Assembly: GCA_913065125.1 (NCBI GenBank)
Contig: CAJYAG010000001.1
Coordinates: 310,001 to 374,000, forward strand
From: an uncultured Flavobacteriaceae bacterium
Lineage (GTDB): Bacteria > Bacteroidota > Bacteroidia > Flavobacteriales > Flavobacteriaceae
Reading direction: 5' to 3'
DNA: 64,000 nucleotides
This document shows positions 37,072 through 46,182 of the stretch, in pieces. Position 1 is the first letter of the stretch. Each line of letters begins with the position of its first letter. Under the pieces are notes generated by a model. That model was given only the letters and a program-made list of their open reading frames with translations. It was not told the DNA's origin and did no database searches. The position numbers and the translations under genes are program-made.

Positions 37072-37542
37072 ATGTGTAAAGAAAAATTTATGATAGAAGC
37101 TGTAAATGCAGCTTTAAAAGGAATGAACAATAATGAAGGTGGCCCTTTTGGTTGTGTGATCGTAAAAGATGGAAAAATCATAGGAAGAGGAAACAACAAA
37201 GTAACATCTACTAACGATCCAACGGCACATGCAGAAGTTACTGCCATTAGAGATGCTTGTAAAAATTTAGATTCTTTTCAATTAGAGGGTTGCGAAATTT
37301 ATACTTCTTGCGAACCTTGTCCGATGTGTTTAGGCGCAATTTATTGGGCACGACCAGACAAAGTGTATTATGGATGCAATCAGGTTGATGCTGCAAATAT
37401 TGGTTTTGATGATGAATTTATTTACAAAGAAATTCCGTTGCCTTATGCAGAACGAAGCATTCCATTTGAACAATTAGCGCACGAGGTTGCGTTAAAACCA
37501 TTTCAAGAATGGGCAGCAAAAGAAGATAAAACAGAATATTAA
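37072..37542 (+). CDS. guaD: guanine deaminase-type nucleoside deaminase
   Basis: A 156-residue zinc cytidine-deaminase-fold enzyme. The ATG at 37072 (MCKEKFMIEAVNAALKG) is preferred over the 37039 ATG. Zinc ligands are H53 in TAHAEV, with the proton shuttle E55, and C83 and C86 in CEPCPMC. The C-terminus ALKPFQEWAAKEDKTEY matches the swapped tail of bacterial guanine deaminases, in which it closes the active site. It converts guanine to xanthine. The two xanthine dehydrogenase genes follow, so it feeds purine breakdown. A REP-like palindrome lies in the gap. Confidence 0.9.
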   Translation: MCKEKFMIEAVNAALKGMNNNEGGPFGCVIVKDGKIIGRGNNKVTSTNDPTAHAEVTAIRDACKNLDSFQLEGCEIYTSCEPCPMCLGAIYWARPDKVYYGCNQVDAANIGFDDEFIYKEIPLPYAERSIPFEQLAHEVALKPFQEWAAKEDKTEY

Positions 37543-37557
37543 ATTAGATCTAATGTT

Positions 37558-37597
37558 AGTTCGAGTGTTACGCTTTTGGGCGTGATGTATCGAGAAC
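37558..37597. repeat. REP-like element copy (TTCGAGTG...TCGAGAAC)
   Basis: Forty bases nearly identical to 1688-1727, with the same TTACGC...GCGTGA hairpin and TCGAGAAC end. Here it lies between two genes read in the same direction, so a terminator-only role is unlikely. Confidence 0.8.
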
Positions 37598-37613
37598 CTT
37601 TGAAACCTTTTAC

Positions 37614-39023
37614 ATGATAACTTTCATCTTAAATAACAAAACCATACAAACTTCAGAAAAAGCAGGAATGACCTTATTGGATTTTGTTCGCTATCAACAA
37701 CGACTTACAGGAACTAAAATTGGTTGTAGAGAAGGCGATTGTGGTGCTTGTACTATTTTAGTTGGAAGCTTAAAAAAGGATGTAATGCAATACCAAAGCA
37801 TCACCTCGTGTATTTCTCCTTTAGGAAACGCGCATGGCAAACATATTGTTACGGTAGAAGGCATAAACTTGCAAAACAAATTAACCGCAACTCAAGAAGC
37901 AATGAAAGCAAATTATGCTACGCAATGCGGATTTTGCACACCGGGTTTTGTGGTTGCACTAACAGGTTTTGCTTTGTCAAATTCTGATAAAAATTACAAT
38001 ACTGCATTAGACGCAATCAGCGGAAATATTTGTAGATGTACTGGCTATAAAGCGATTGAAAAAGCAGCACATCAAGTGGTTGATAAATTTCAAGACGAAG
38101 CAACAACTTCTTTTGAATGGCTGATTGAAAACGAATTTATTCCTGAGTACTTTACTACAATTCCAAAACGTTTAAAAGAGATTGAAAAGAACAGTTTAAA
38201 GCAACCTAAAGGAAAAGTAGTTGCTGGCGGAACGGATTTATATGTACAACAGGCAGATAATTTAATTGAAAATAACGTTCATTTGATTGCTGAAAAAGAA
38301 TATCTAAAAGAAATTTCTATTGAAAACGGAACATGTGTTATCGGAACTAATGCAACAGTTTCAGATTTGTGGAATCATTCTGAATTAAATAGGTTGTTTC
38401 CGAACTTAAGAAAACACTTAAAATTGGTTTCATCTGAACAAATTAGAAACATGGCTTCTTTGGGCGGAAACTTTGTAAATGCTTCGCCAATTGGCGACAT
38501 GTCGATTTTCTTTTTAGCTTTGAATAGTGATATTACAATCGTTAATTCAAAGAGTGAAGAACGCACAATTGCGCTTAAAAACTTCTATCAAGATTATAAA
38601 AAATTTGATTTACAAGAAGGAGAATTGTTGAAAGAAATTCGATTTAAAACACCAACAAAACAATCCTTTTTTAATTTTGAAAAAGTATCTAAACGCACAC
38701 ATTTAGACATTGCAAGCGTTAATTCTGCCATACATATTTCTGTAGAAAAGAATGTTGTTTCAGAAGCACATATTTCGATTGGTGGCGTGGCTGCAATTCC
38801 GAAATACCTACAAAAAACTTCGGCTTTTTTAAAAGGAAAACAATTGTCTGTGGAAACCGTTATTGATGCCAACGAAATTCTTCAAAAAGAAATCGCTCCA
38901 ATTAGTGATGTGCGTGGTACAAGCGATTACAAACGTTTGTTAGCAAGACAATTATGTATTGCGCATTTTACGGAGTTATTTCCAATGCAATTCACTTTAA
39001 AAGATGTTGTTCAGCATGCATAA
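37614..39023 (+). CDS. xdhA: xanthine dehydrogenase small subunit (2Fe-2S and FAD)
   Basis: A 469-residue protein fusing an iron-sulfur domain and an FAD domain. Cysteines C38, C43, C46 and C66 form the plant-ferredoxin-type cluster; C105, C108, C140 and C142 (QCGFCTPG and CRCTGY) form the second. The FAD part holds KVVAGGTDLYVQQ and RNMASLGGNFVNASPIGDMS. It passes electrons from the Mo centre on the partner subunit to NAD+. Its 3' end overlaps the large-subunit gene. No xdhC (Mo-cofactor insertion) gene is in the window. Confidence 0.94.
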   Translation: MITFILNNKTIQTSEKAGMTLLDFVRYQQRLTGTKIGCREGDCGACTILVGSLKKDVMQYQSITSCISPLGNAHGKHIVTVEGINLQNKLTATQEAMKANYATQCGFCTPGFVVALTGFALSNSDKNYNTALDAISGNICRCTGYKAIEKAAHQVVDKFQDEATTSFEWLIENEFIPEYFTTIPKRLKEIEKNSLKQPKGKVVAGGTDLYVQQADNLIENNVHLIAEKEYLKEISIENGTCVIGTNATVSDLWNHSELNRLFPNLRKHLKLVSSEQIRNMASLGGNFVNASPIGDMSIFFLALNSDITIVNSKSEERTIALKNFYQDYKKFDLQEGELLKEIRFKTPTKQSFFNFEKVSKRTHLDIASVNSAIHISVEKNVVSEAHISIGGVAAIPKYLQKTSAFLKGKQLSVETVIDANEILQKEIAPISDVRGTSDYKRLLARQLCIAHFTELFPMQFTLKDVVQHA

Positions 39024-41343
39024 AAACAAATCAAATACCGTTTTAGATTCAAAATTAGATGCTGTTGCAGCTAGTTTAAAACAAAGCATCAAAAACTTAG
39101 ATTCGTATACACATGTTCGTGGAGAATCTTTATATGTTGATGATGTTAATATCAGACAAGGAACCTTTCACGCTGTTGTTTTTGACTCTCCAAAAGCACA
39201 CGGGAAAATAAAAAGTGTCGATTTTTCTAAAGCGGAAGCATTAGAAGGAGTAGAGCGTATTTTTACGTATAAAGATGTCCCTGGAGAAAATCAGATTGGC
39301 GGAATTATTCCTGATGAACCTTTATTTGCAGAAGAGGAAGTCCATTTTTGGGGAATGCCAATTGCATTGATTGTAGCTACATCAGAATTTATTGCTAGAA
39401 AAGCAAGAAGTTTAATCACAATAGAAATAGAAGAACTTCCGGTAATTACAACAGCAAAAGAGGCAAAAGAAAAAGGAAGTTTTATCAATGCACCAAGATC
39501 TTTTAGTTTGGGTGATCCCGAAAAAGCATTTGCAGAGTGCGACTATGTTTTTGAAGGTGAAACCTTTTCAAATGGTCAAGAACATTTATATATTGAAGCA
39601 CAAGGCGCGTATGCAGAACCTTTAGAAAACGGAAATATAAAAATTACATCTTCTACACAAGGTCCAACTTCTGTACAAGCAATTACAGCAAGAGTGTTAG
39701 GTGTTTCCATGCACAAAATTGAAGTGGATGTAACACGACTTGGTGGCGGATTTGGAGGTAAAGAAGATCAAGCAACTCCTTGGGCTGTAATGGCGGCTTT
39801 GGCTACGTTTCATTTGAATCAATCTGTAAAATTAATTCTAAATCGCCATGATGATTTACGCATGACAGGAAAACGTCATCCGTATGAAAGTACTTATAAA
39901 ATTGGCTTAACTAAAGATTTAAAAATACGTGCATATCAAACAGAATTTCTACAAAACTCTGGTGCAGCAGCAGATTTATCTCCTGCAATTGCAGAAAGAA
40001 CCTTATTTCATGCAACCAATAGTTATTATGTACCAAACGTAAGCACAACTGTAATCAGTTGTAAAACCAACTTACCTCCAAATACAGCGTTTCGTGGTTT
40101 TGGTGGCCCGCAAGGAATGTTTGTTATAGAATCTGCCATTGCAAAAGCAGCCAATGAAATTGGTGTAAGTGCAAGACAAATTCAGGAAGCCAATTTACTG
40201 GATGAAAACGATACCTTTTCCTACGGACAAATCGCAAAGAAAGTAGAAGCCAAGAATACTTGGAATTCAGCTAAAAAAATATTTAATAGTGAAGCTTTAG
40301 AGCAAGAAGTCGAAGATTTCAACAAAAAAAACAAAGCATTCAAAAAAGGAATTGCTTTTATGCCGATTACTTTTGGAATTTCATTTACGAACACACCCAT
40401 GAATCATGCTCGAGCGTTGGTGCATATTTATTTAGATGGAAGTGTTGGTATTAGTACTGCTGCTGTGGAAATGGGACAAGGTGTAAATACCAAAATGATG
40501 CAAATTGCAGCCGATGTATTTTCCATTCCGATAGATAAAATTAAAATAGAAACTACCAATACCACTCGAGTTGCAAATACATCACCATCTGCGGCAAGCT
40601 CTACGGCAGATTTAAACGGAAAAGCAACTTTAATGGCGTGTAATGCGCTGTTAGAAAGATTGATAATAGTGGCTTCAGAAGATTTAGCCGTTTCTAAAAA
40701 AGACATCATCTTAAAAGATGAATTCGTGAATGTAAAAGGTAAAAAATCAACGTTAACTTGGAAAGAACTCATCAGCAAAGCCATGTTAAAACGTGTGGCA
40801 TTAACAGAAAATGCACATTACGCAACACCTGAAATTCATTTTGATAAAACCAAAGAAAAAGGACATCCATTTGCATATCATGTATACGGAACCGCAATTA
40901 TTACCACAACAGTAAATTGTACGCGTGGTACCTACGAATTTGATTCGGTTAAAATTGTACACGATTACGGAAAAAGCATGAGCAAAGGAATTGACTTAGG
41001 GCAAATAGAAGGCGCTTTAATTCAAGGAATAGGTTGGATGACCATGGAAGAAATTGCGTATAATAAGGAAGGAAAGTTATTATCAAATGCACTTTCTACT
41101 TATAAAGTTCCTGATATTTTTTCTGTTCCTAAAAATGTAGAAGTAATTCCTGCTGAAACAGAAGGAAACGAAATGGCCATTTTAAAATCGAAAGCTGTAG
41201 GAGAACCGCCTTTAATGTATGGAATTGGAGCTTATTTTGCGCTTCAAAACGCCATCAAAGCATTCAATCCAAATTATGATTTAAAGTTCCATTCACCCAT
41301 GACTCCAGAAAAAGTGTTAATGAATTTATATTCTAAAAACTAA
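39004..41343 (+). CDS. xdhB: xanthine dehydrogenase molybdopterin-binding subunit
   Basis: A 779-residue large subunit. The N-terminal hammerhead domain has TYTHVRGESLYVDDV-like sequence; Mo-cofactor contacts include RLGGGFGGKE, NTAFRGFGGPQGMF (with the substrate Arg) and VEMGQGVNTKMMQIA. The catalytic glutamate is in GEPPLMYGIGAYFAL (near 734). These residues are typical of xanthine rather than CO dehydrogenases. The start overlaps the small subunit by 20 bases; the ATG at 39016 would cut the overlap to 8. With guaD it turns guanine through xanthine to urate. Confidence 0.94.
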   Translation: MLFSMHKNKSNTVLDSKLDAVAASLKQSIKNLDSYTHVRGESLYVDDVNIRQGTFHAVVFDSPKAHGKIKSVDFSKAEALEGVERIFTYKDVPGENQIGGIIPDEPLFAEEEVHFWGMPIALIVATSEFIARKARSLITIEIEELPVITTAKEAKEKGSFINAPRSFSLGDPEKAFAECDYVFEGETFSNGQEHLYIEAQGAYAEPLENGNIKITSSTQGPTSVQAITARVLGVSMHKIEVDVTRLGGGFGGKEDQATPWAVMAALATFHLNQSVKLILNRHDDLRMTGKRHPYESTYKIGLTKDLKIRAYQTEFLQNSGAAADLSPAIAERTLFHATNSYYVPNVSTTVISCKTNLPPNTAFRGFGGPQGMFVIESAIAKAANEIGVSARQIQEANLLDENDTFSYGQIAKKVEAKNTWNSAKKIFNSEALEQEVEDFNKKNKAFKKGIAFMPITFGISFTNTPMNHARALVHIYLDGSVGISTAAVEMGQGVNTKMMQIAADVFSIPIDKIKIETTNTTRVANTSPSAASSTADLNGKATLMACNALLERLIIVASEDLAVSKKDIILKDEFVNVKGKKSTLTWKELISKAMLKRVALTENAHYATPEIHFDKTKEKGHPFAYHVYGTAIITTTVNCTRGTYEFDSVKIVHDYGKSMSKGIDLGQIEGALIQGIGWMTMEEIAYNKEGKLLSNALSTYKVPDIFSVPKNVEVIPAETEGNEMAILKSKAVGEPPLMYGIGAYFALQNAIKAFNPNYDLKFHSPMTPEKVLMNLYSKN

Positions 41344-41425
41344 CCGCCTTATCACACTGCATTATACAAAATCAAACATTCTTAAAGGCGCACTTATTTA
41401 TAGTGCTGGAGACACCATTGCTACA

Positions 41426-41839
41426 TTGTTGCTAGATGAATTTGCTTTATCTCGTTTGCTAGGAATGATGTTTATTGGCGCTACATTTTACGCTTTTGAA
41501 ATTCCTAATTATTTTGATTGGATTGTAAAAAGAACACAGGCTTTAAAAGGTATCAAAGCTACTTTAACAAAAACATTATTAGCAATTGTCTATTTCAATC
41601 CGTTATGGATTGCTAGACATTTGTTGTTTATTAAATTATTTTCTGGACAGCTACATGCCATTAATTTCAATCTTTTAGAAATAGCATTTTGGTCGTTTTT
41701 GGTAAACATCCCAATTTCTTTTATCGCGAATTACATCATTCAAAACCGATTTAAGCTGCAATGGCGTTTTATAGGATCTGCTGTTTTCTCTGCAATCATG
41801 GCAATTTACTACGCACTAAGCGAAACAATTTTTAGTTGA
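41426..41839 (+). CDS. small membrane protein with unresolved non-ATG start
   Basis: The frame is open from a TGA at 41321 and reads well from about 41357 (LHYTKSNILKGALIYSAGDT), but it has no ATG until GMMFIG inside the protein. The TTG at 41426 gives 137 residues; a longer start (ATT or CTG, for example CTG at 41357) would restore about 23 more. Four hydrophobic segments are present, with GDT near the start, FIGATFYAFEIPNYFDW, and YFNPLWIARHLLF. The layout vaguely recalls Mpv17/PMP22 or small exporters; this is a guess. It lies just after xdhB. Confidence 0.6.
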   Translation: MLLDEFALSRLLGMMFIGATFYAFEIPNYFDWIVKRTQALKGIKATLTKTLLAIVYFNPLWIARHLLFIKLFSGQLHAINFNLLEIAFWSFLVNIPISFIANYIIQNRFKLQWRFIGSAVFSAIMAIYYALSETIFS

Positions 41840-41844
41840 TTTAA

Positions 41845-41930
41845 CTTTCATTTCGATCAAAGGAGAAATTTTAAAAAAATAGAGTAGAAGTCATAAGATT
41901 CCTCAATCGTACCTCATTTCGGAATGACAA
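41845..41930. repeat. dispersed intergenic repeat, family B (CATTTCGA...GGAGAAAT)
   Basis: The core TCATTTCGATCAAAGGAGAA resembles elements at 45850-45880 and 50565-50593. A further half (AGATTCCTCAATCG...CATTTCGGAATGACA) lies to 41930, giving an imperfect palindrome. AT-rich 'AACTGATAACTAATAATTG' filler continues to about 42000, also as at the other copies. Confidence 0.65.
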
Positions 41931-42034
41931 CTAATAATAATTGAAAACTGCAACTGTAAACTGATAACTAATAATTGATAATTGTTCACTGATAATTGAT
42001 ACCTTTTTTATAAACCACTCAACATATTTTTAAA

Positions 42035-43195
42035 TTAGTACGCCATTTTTACAATCTTTTCTACCTTATCTGGCGATAACGATTGGTGCTCTCCCAAACC
42101 TAACCAACCACGATCTGTAAAACGTTTGGCTATTTCTTCTGCAGTTCCTTCGTAGTTTTCCGTATATTCTGACAACTTTGTATCGATGCCTAATTCGTGG
42201 AAAAATGAAACTGTTTTTTCAATAGCAGCATAAGCTTTATTTTCGATACTTCCTTCAGTAATGTTCCAAACACGTTCGCCATATTGTGCTAATTTTTCTT
42301 TTTTAGCTTCAAAATTATAATTGTAATGGCTAGGAGCAATGATTGCTAACGTACGCGCATGATCAATTCCAAATAAGGCAGTCAGCTCATGTCCAATTGC
42401 ATGAACGGCCCAATCTGTTGGAACTCCTTTTTGTATCAACCCGTTTAAAGCCATCGTGCAACTCCACATAAAATTAGAAGCCGCTTTGTAATCTGTTGGA
42501 TCTTTTAAAACGGTTGGAGCCACCTCAATAATGGTTTGTAAGATACTTTCTGCAAAACGATCTTGCAATAATGCACCAATTGGGTAGGTCATGTATTGTT
42601 CTAAAACATGTGTAAAAGCATCAGTCAACCCGTTTGCTAATTGACGCTTAGGAATTGACGTAATCACTTGAGGATCTAAAATAGAGAACTCAGGAAACAA
42701 CCCTGGTCCGCCCATTGCAAATTTTTCTTTGGTTGCTGCTCTTGTAATAACAGCGCCTGAATTCATTTCAGAACCGGTTGCTGGTAACGTTAAAACCGTA
42801 CCAAATGGCATTCCTTTTTCGGTTCTAATATGTTTGCTTAAAATATCCCAAGGAGTATCGCCTTCAAATAAAGCGGCAGCTGATAAAAACTTCGTTCCAT
42901 CAATAACAGATCCACCACCAACGGCTAATAAATACGTAATCTTTTCGGCTTTAATCACTTTTAAAGCATCTAATAACACTTCATATTCTGGATTTGCCGG
43001 AATGCCTCCAAACTCCATAAATTCTCGGTTAGCTAAAGCGGATTGTACTTGTTCGTAAATGCCATTTTTCTTGATACTTCCGCCACCATACAATAGCAAC
43101 ACTTTGGCATCTTTCGGAATTTCACTTTCTAATTTTTCTATGGTATTTTTTCCGAAAATAATTTTAGTCGGATTTTTAAATTCAAAATTATTCAT
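42035..43195 (-). CDS. iron-containing alcohol dehydrogenase (YqhD/BDH-like)
   Basis: A 386-residue group III alcohol dehydrogenase. The N-terminal nucleotide fold has LLLYGGGSIKKNGIYEQV and VGGGSVIDGTKF; the metal ligands are in LTDAFTHVLEQY (Asp and His), WAVHAIGHEL (His) and FGIDHARTLAII (His). Members such as YqhD use NADPH to reduce toxic or lipid-derived aldehydes. It is the last gene of a TetR-nitroreductase-dehydrogenase operon, 14 bases after the nitroreductase, which suggests a detoxification role. Confidence 0.92.
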   Translation of the reverse strand: MNNFEFKNPTKIIFGKNTIEKLESEIPKDAKVLLLYGGGSIKKNGIYEQVQSALANREFMEFGGIPANPEYEVLLDALKVIKAEKITYLLAVGGGSVIDGTKFLSAAALFEGDTPWDILSKHIRTEKGMPFGTVLTLPATGSEMNSGAVITRAATKEKFAMGGPGLFPEFSILDPQVITSIPKRQLANGLTDAFTHVLEQYMTYPIGALLQDRFAESILQTIIEVAPTVLKDPTDYKAASNFMWSCTMALNGLIQKGVPTDWAVHAIGHELTALFGIDHARTLAIIAPSHYNYNFEAKKEKLAQYGERVWNITEGSIENKAYAAIEKTVSFFHELGIDTKLSEYTENYEGTAEEIAKRFTDRGWLGLGEHQSLSPDKVEKIVKMAY

Positions 43196-43209
43196 GTTTT
43201 TCTTTTTAA

Positions 43210-43842
43210 TTATTCAATTACAGTCACTAAATCCTTCATTGGCTTTCTTACTTTCGTTAGTTTAACCAACCAATCTGCATCTTCCTTTCTGTATCCAATT
43301 GGCAATAAAACCGCACTACGCAATCCTTTTTCTCGCAGTCCTAAAATTTCATCTACTGCAGCAGGATCAAATCCTTCTAACGGTGTTGCATCAACACCTT
43401 CGTAAGCAGCAGCAATAATAGCGGCTGAAAATGCGATATACGCTTGCTTTGCAGCATGATTAAAGTTTTCTTCTGCCTCTTTTTGTGGATAAGCACTTAA
43501 CAACATCTGACGGTAATTTTCCCATCCTTCGTTTTTAAATCCACGAATCTCGTTTGTCAAATCAAACATATAGTTAATTCTATCTGCTGTATAAGTATCC
43601 CAAGCAGCAAAAACCAATAGGTGAGAACAGTCTGTAATTACAGATTGATTCCAAGCTACAGGTTTAATTTTTTCTTTGATTTCTTGATTTTTAATCACAA
43701 TAATCTCAAAAGGTTGTAAACCACTTGAGGTTGGAGCTAAACGTGCAGCTTCTAAAATTCGTTCTATTTTTTCCTCTGCTACTTTATCTCCATTCATTGC
43801 TTTTGCAGCATATCTCCAGTTCAGTTTATCTAATAATTCCAT
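43210..43842 (-). CDS. NAD(P)H-dependent nitroreductase family oxidoreductase (NfsB-like)
   Basis: A 210-residue flavoprotein of the nitroreductase family. The FMN-binding parts are visible: NWRYAAKAMNG near the start, EAARLAPTSSGLQPFEIIVI (32-51), and a late VDATPLEGFDPAAVDEILGL segment that carries the Glu/Gly loop. VLLPIGYRKEDADW is the typical end. It reduces nitro compounds, quinones or similar electrophiles. It sits between the TetR regulator and the alcohol dehydrogenase on one strand. Confidence 0.92.
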   Translation of the reverse strand: MELLDKLNWRYAAKAMNGDKVAEEKIERILEAARLAPTSSGLQPFEIIVIKNQEIKEKIKPVAWNQSVITDCSHLLVFAAWDTYTADRINYMFDLTNEIRGFKNEGWENYRQMLLSAYPQKEAEENFNHAAKQAYIAFSAAIIAAAYEGVDATPLEGFDPAAVDEILGLREKGLRSAVLLPIGYRKEDADWLVKLTKVRKPMKDLVTVIE

Positions 43843-43889
43843 CTATTTATTTTTACTTTTATTGTTTATGTATAATTTAATATTCTAAT

Positions 43890-44474
43890 TTATTTACAAG
43901 ATTTAATACTGCTCCAAGCAGCTTGATACGCTTCTTCTAAAAGAGTATTGTCTAATTTAAAAGCACCTCTTTTTTCTGACATCATTAAAAATGATAAAGG
44001 ATTTATAGCATAGGCATACAATAAGTAATCAGAAATAGGCTTTATAATGCCTTCTTTTTTTCCACGAGCCCAAAGATCGAGTAGGGGTTGTAAATGTTTA
44101 ATTCCTTCTTGTCTACTGTCTTCATCAATAATTGGAGTATTGTCACATTGTGCTAAAAACATTGCGTTTTCGCACTCTTTGAGTTTAAAATCTGCAATTC
44201 GTTTCCAAATAATTTCAAAGCCTTCTGTTACAGACATATTTTCTGTATACGTTGCAAAGGCGTAATCTGTATAGGCAGCTTTTACATCTATATAAGTTTT
44301 GTTAACTAAGTCTTGTTTGTTTTCAAAGTACAAGTAAATAGTTGCAGGAGAAACGTTTGCCATTTTTGCTATTTTACTCATCGGTGTTGCATGAAAACCA
44401 CTATTATTAACCAGCTCAATTGTTGCTTTTATAAGTGCATTTCGCTTGTCTATACTTTTTTGAAGTTGTGCCAT
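43890..44474 (-). CDS. TetR/AcrR family transcriptional regulator
   Basis: A 194-residue regulator. The N-terminal HTH is clear: NALIKATIELVNNSGFHATP followed by MSKIAKMANVSPATIYLYFE. The C-terminal ligand-binding part is helical and has no named family. It heads the nitroreductase-alcohol dehydrogenase operon and probably represses it, and itself, through the 14-bp palindrome 35 bases upstream of its start. The inducer may be an aldehyde, quinone or nitroaromatic compound, judged from the operon content. Confidence 0.93.
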   Translation of the reverse strand: MAQLQKSIDKRNALIKATIELVNNSGFHATPMSKIAKMANVSPATIYLYFENKQDLVNKTYIDVKAAYTDYAFATYTENMSVTEGFEIIWKRIADFKLKECENAMFLAQCDNTPIIDEDSRQEGIKHLQPLLDLWARGKKEGIIKPISDYLLYAYAINPLSFLMMSEKRGAFKLDNTLLEEAYQAAWSSIKSCK

Positions 44475-44508
44475 GTTGTTTTTATTTCTTGCACAAAGAT
44501 ATATTAAA

Positions 44509-44522
44509 AATGAACGTTCATT
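44509..44522. promoter_or_regulatory. TetR-type operator palindrome
   Basis: AATGAACGTTCATT is a perfect 14-base palindrome 35 bases upstream of the TetR start codon. GAACGTTC-type centres are common for TetR/AcrR operators. Binding here would give autoregulation and control of the whole operon. Confidence 0.75.
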
Positions 44523-44905
44523 CTTTTTTTTGATTATTATTTATAAATGCAACAATCAATAAAATTGATAACACAAGTATACTTTTATTGAAAAGTGGTT
44601 TAAAAAGACAAGATACAAGAGGATTACTACATACACCTAACTACTAAATAAACCTTGTCATAGAATATAGTATGCGACTGTTAATAGATTGAATATTATA
44701 AATTAAAGTTACAATCAAGCCTGGCATATTTAGTTTTTTATAAGCATTTAATTTCTACCGAAAGGTAAGAATCAAAAGAGCTTTCGGACTGAATTTGTGA
44801 GTGGAATAGAAAATAAAATTCAAAAAAAAAGTAAAGTGAGTCTTGATATTTTGTTTCGTTTTATATCAAAAAAAAAATAATTGACTGCCGAAGATTAGTG
44901 ACTAG

Positions 44906-45001
44906 ATTTTTGTTGTGTCTGCTAGGGCATTACCAAATAAAAATACATGTTGATTGAAGAGAGCTAATGAAACTAAGAAAGAGGTTAGTAAAGAAAAAAA
45001 A
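44906..45001. repeat. dispersed repeat family E, copy 1
   Basis: About 96 bases aligning with 45905-46001. The best-conserved part is GATTGA..G..AGCTA.T followed by AAACTAAGAAA.AGGT.AG and an A run. It is non-coding and lies on the same strand as the second copy, with MarC between them. Confidence 0.65.
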
Positions 45002-45032
45002 ACAAAAACACAAAACTTCACAATTAATCACT

Positions 45033-45040
45033 TAATTTTG
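45033..45040 (+). promoter_or_regulatory. -7-like element TAATTTTG upstream of MarC gene
   Basis: TAATTTTG matches TAnnTTTG and lies 37 bases before the MarC start codon. Confidence 0.5.
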
Positions 45041-45077
45041 CACATTAAAAAGCACTAGATTCATAACTCATTAACAA

Positions 45078-45701
45078 ATGGATAATTTAATAACCTTCTC
45101 TATTACTGTGTTTACTGCATTTTTTGCAATCACAAACCCGATCTCAAACATGACGGTTTTTGTTTCATTAACTCAAGGAATGAACAAAAAAACAAAGAGG
45201 AACATTAATAAAAAGGCTAATTTAACAGCTTTTATCATTGTTGCTTTTTTTGTTCTTTTAGGGAAATATATTTTTGAGTTATTTAATATTAGCATTCCTG
45301 CATTTAAAATTACAGGCGGAGTTTTAATTTTTTTTATAGGCTTTGAAATGCTACAATCCAAACAATCGAATGTAAAAAGCATTAAAAATGTTCATACAGA
45401 TGAAGATATTGCAATTTCTCCATTGGCAATTCCAATTTTAGCAGGACCAGGAACCATTGTAACAGCAATGAATTTTGTATCTAATGTATCACCATTACAA
45501 ATCTTCTTAGTAATTGCTATTTTTGGGTCTATGAGTTTATTGACCTATTTTACCTTTAGGTTAAGCGATTTTATTGTAAAAATAGTAGGGCATAATGTCA
45601 TTTCAGTAATTGGTAAGATTATGGGATTAATCATTGCAATTATTGGTACAGGAATGATCATACAAGGAATTAAAATTGCTTTTAATTTAATTGCTCAATA
45701 A
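45078..45701 (+). CDS. MarC family integral membrane protein
   Basis: A 207-residue protein with six hydrophobic helices. Family features are the N-terminal FAITNPISNMTVF segment, GGVLIFFIGFEML after helix 3, and SPLAIPILAGPGTIVTAMNF near the centre. MarC proteins are old relatives of antibiotic-resistance loci but have no proven transport role. It is flanked by repeat-rich intergenic DNA on both sides and is probably monocistronic. Confidence 0.92.
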   Translation: MDNLITFSITVFTAFFAITNPISNMTVFVSLTQGMNKKTKRNINKKANLTAFIIVAFFVLLGKYIFELFNISIPAFKITGGVLIFFIGFEMLQSKQSNVKSIKNVHTDEDIAISPLAIPILAGPGTIVTAMNFVSNVSPLQIFLVIAIFGSMSLLTYFTFRLSDFIVKIVGHNVISVIGKIMGLIIAIIGTGMIIQGIKIAFNLIAQ

Positions 45702-45817
45702 AATCTATACTTTTCAAAATAACAACAGCTAATTGTTCCTTGTTTCACAGATAACTCCAGTAAGCGTTATGTTTAAGAGAATAGAGCATAGATTTACTAC
45801 TAATTAATTACGAACTC

Positions 45818-45880
45818 CTAACTGATAACTGTTCATTGTAGCTAAACAACTGTCATTTCTACAATAGGAGAAATCTCATA
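45818..45880. repeat. dispersed repeat families C and B
   Basis: CTAACTGATAACTGTTCATT (C) is followed by TGTCATTTCTACAATAGGAG (B). The same order C then B occurs at 50538-50593, so they travel as one unit. Confidence 0.65.
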
Positions 45881-45904
45881 AAGCAAAGCACAATCTTACT
45901 CGTC

Positions 45905-46001
45905 ATTTTTGGCGTCACCTTTAAGCATTAGCAAAATCAAAATGTCTTTTGATTGATGGTAGCTAGTAAAACTAAGAAAAAGGTCAGCAATGAAAAAAAA
46001 A
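45905..46001. repeat. dispersed repeat family E, copy 2
   Basis: Partner of 44906-45001, with TTTTGATTGATGGTAGCTAG and AAACTAAGAAAAAGGTCAGC before an A run. About two thirds of positions agree by eye. Confidence 0.65.
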
Positions 46002-46125
46002 GAAACTTTATGTTACCAACGAACGGCTAATTGTTCATTGTTAATTGTTGACAGTCAACTGTTAAATGTATTTCCCAAAAAAGCGCCTTTACTTCACAAA
46101 TTCTACTACGTATCATTTTAATGTC

Positions 46126-46133
46126 TATGTTTG
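46126..46133 (+). promoter_or_regulatory. -7-like element TATGTTTG before the T9SS-protein operon
   Basis: TATGTTTG matches TAnnTTTG and lies 49 bases before the ATG at 46183. It would drive the surface protein and the small peptide gene behind it. Confidence 0.5.
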
Positions 46134-46182
46134 TTATAAAAACAAACTCGAAAAAGATATCAATTTAAACTAACTTTAAAAT

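Larger units (their letters stand above)
44475..45077. other. 603-bp intergenic region
   Basis: Between divergent TetR and MarC genes. It holds the TetR-type palindrome near its left end, a family E dispersed repeat (44906-45001), and the MarC promoter element. The stretch 44525-44905 is AT-rich with no open frame of note and no RNA gene that I can recognise. Confidence 0.7.
45702..46182. other. 481-bp repeat-rich intergenic region
   Basis: It holds a family C/B repeat pair (45818-45880), the second family E copy (45905-46001), a low-complexity TTGTTCATTGTTAATTGTTG patch near 46031, and the promoter of the T9SS-protein operon. No gene is seen. Confidence 0.7.

Noticed and set aside
37543..37613. 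Possible purine riboswitch ahead of xdhA
   Set aside because: The structure there is the REP-like repeat found also at 1688; no purine aptamer core was seen.
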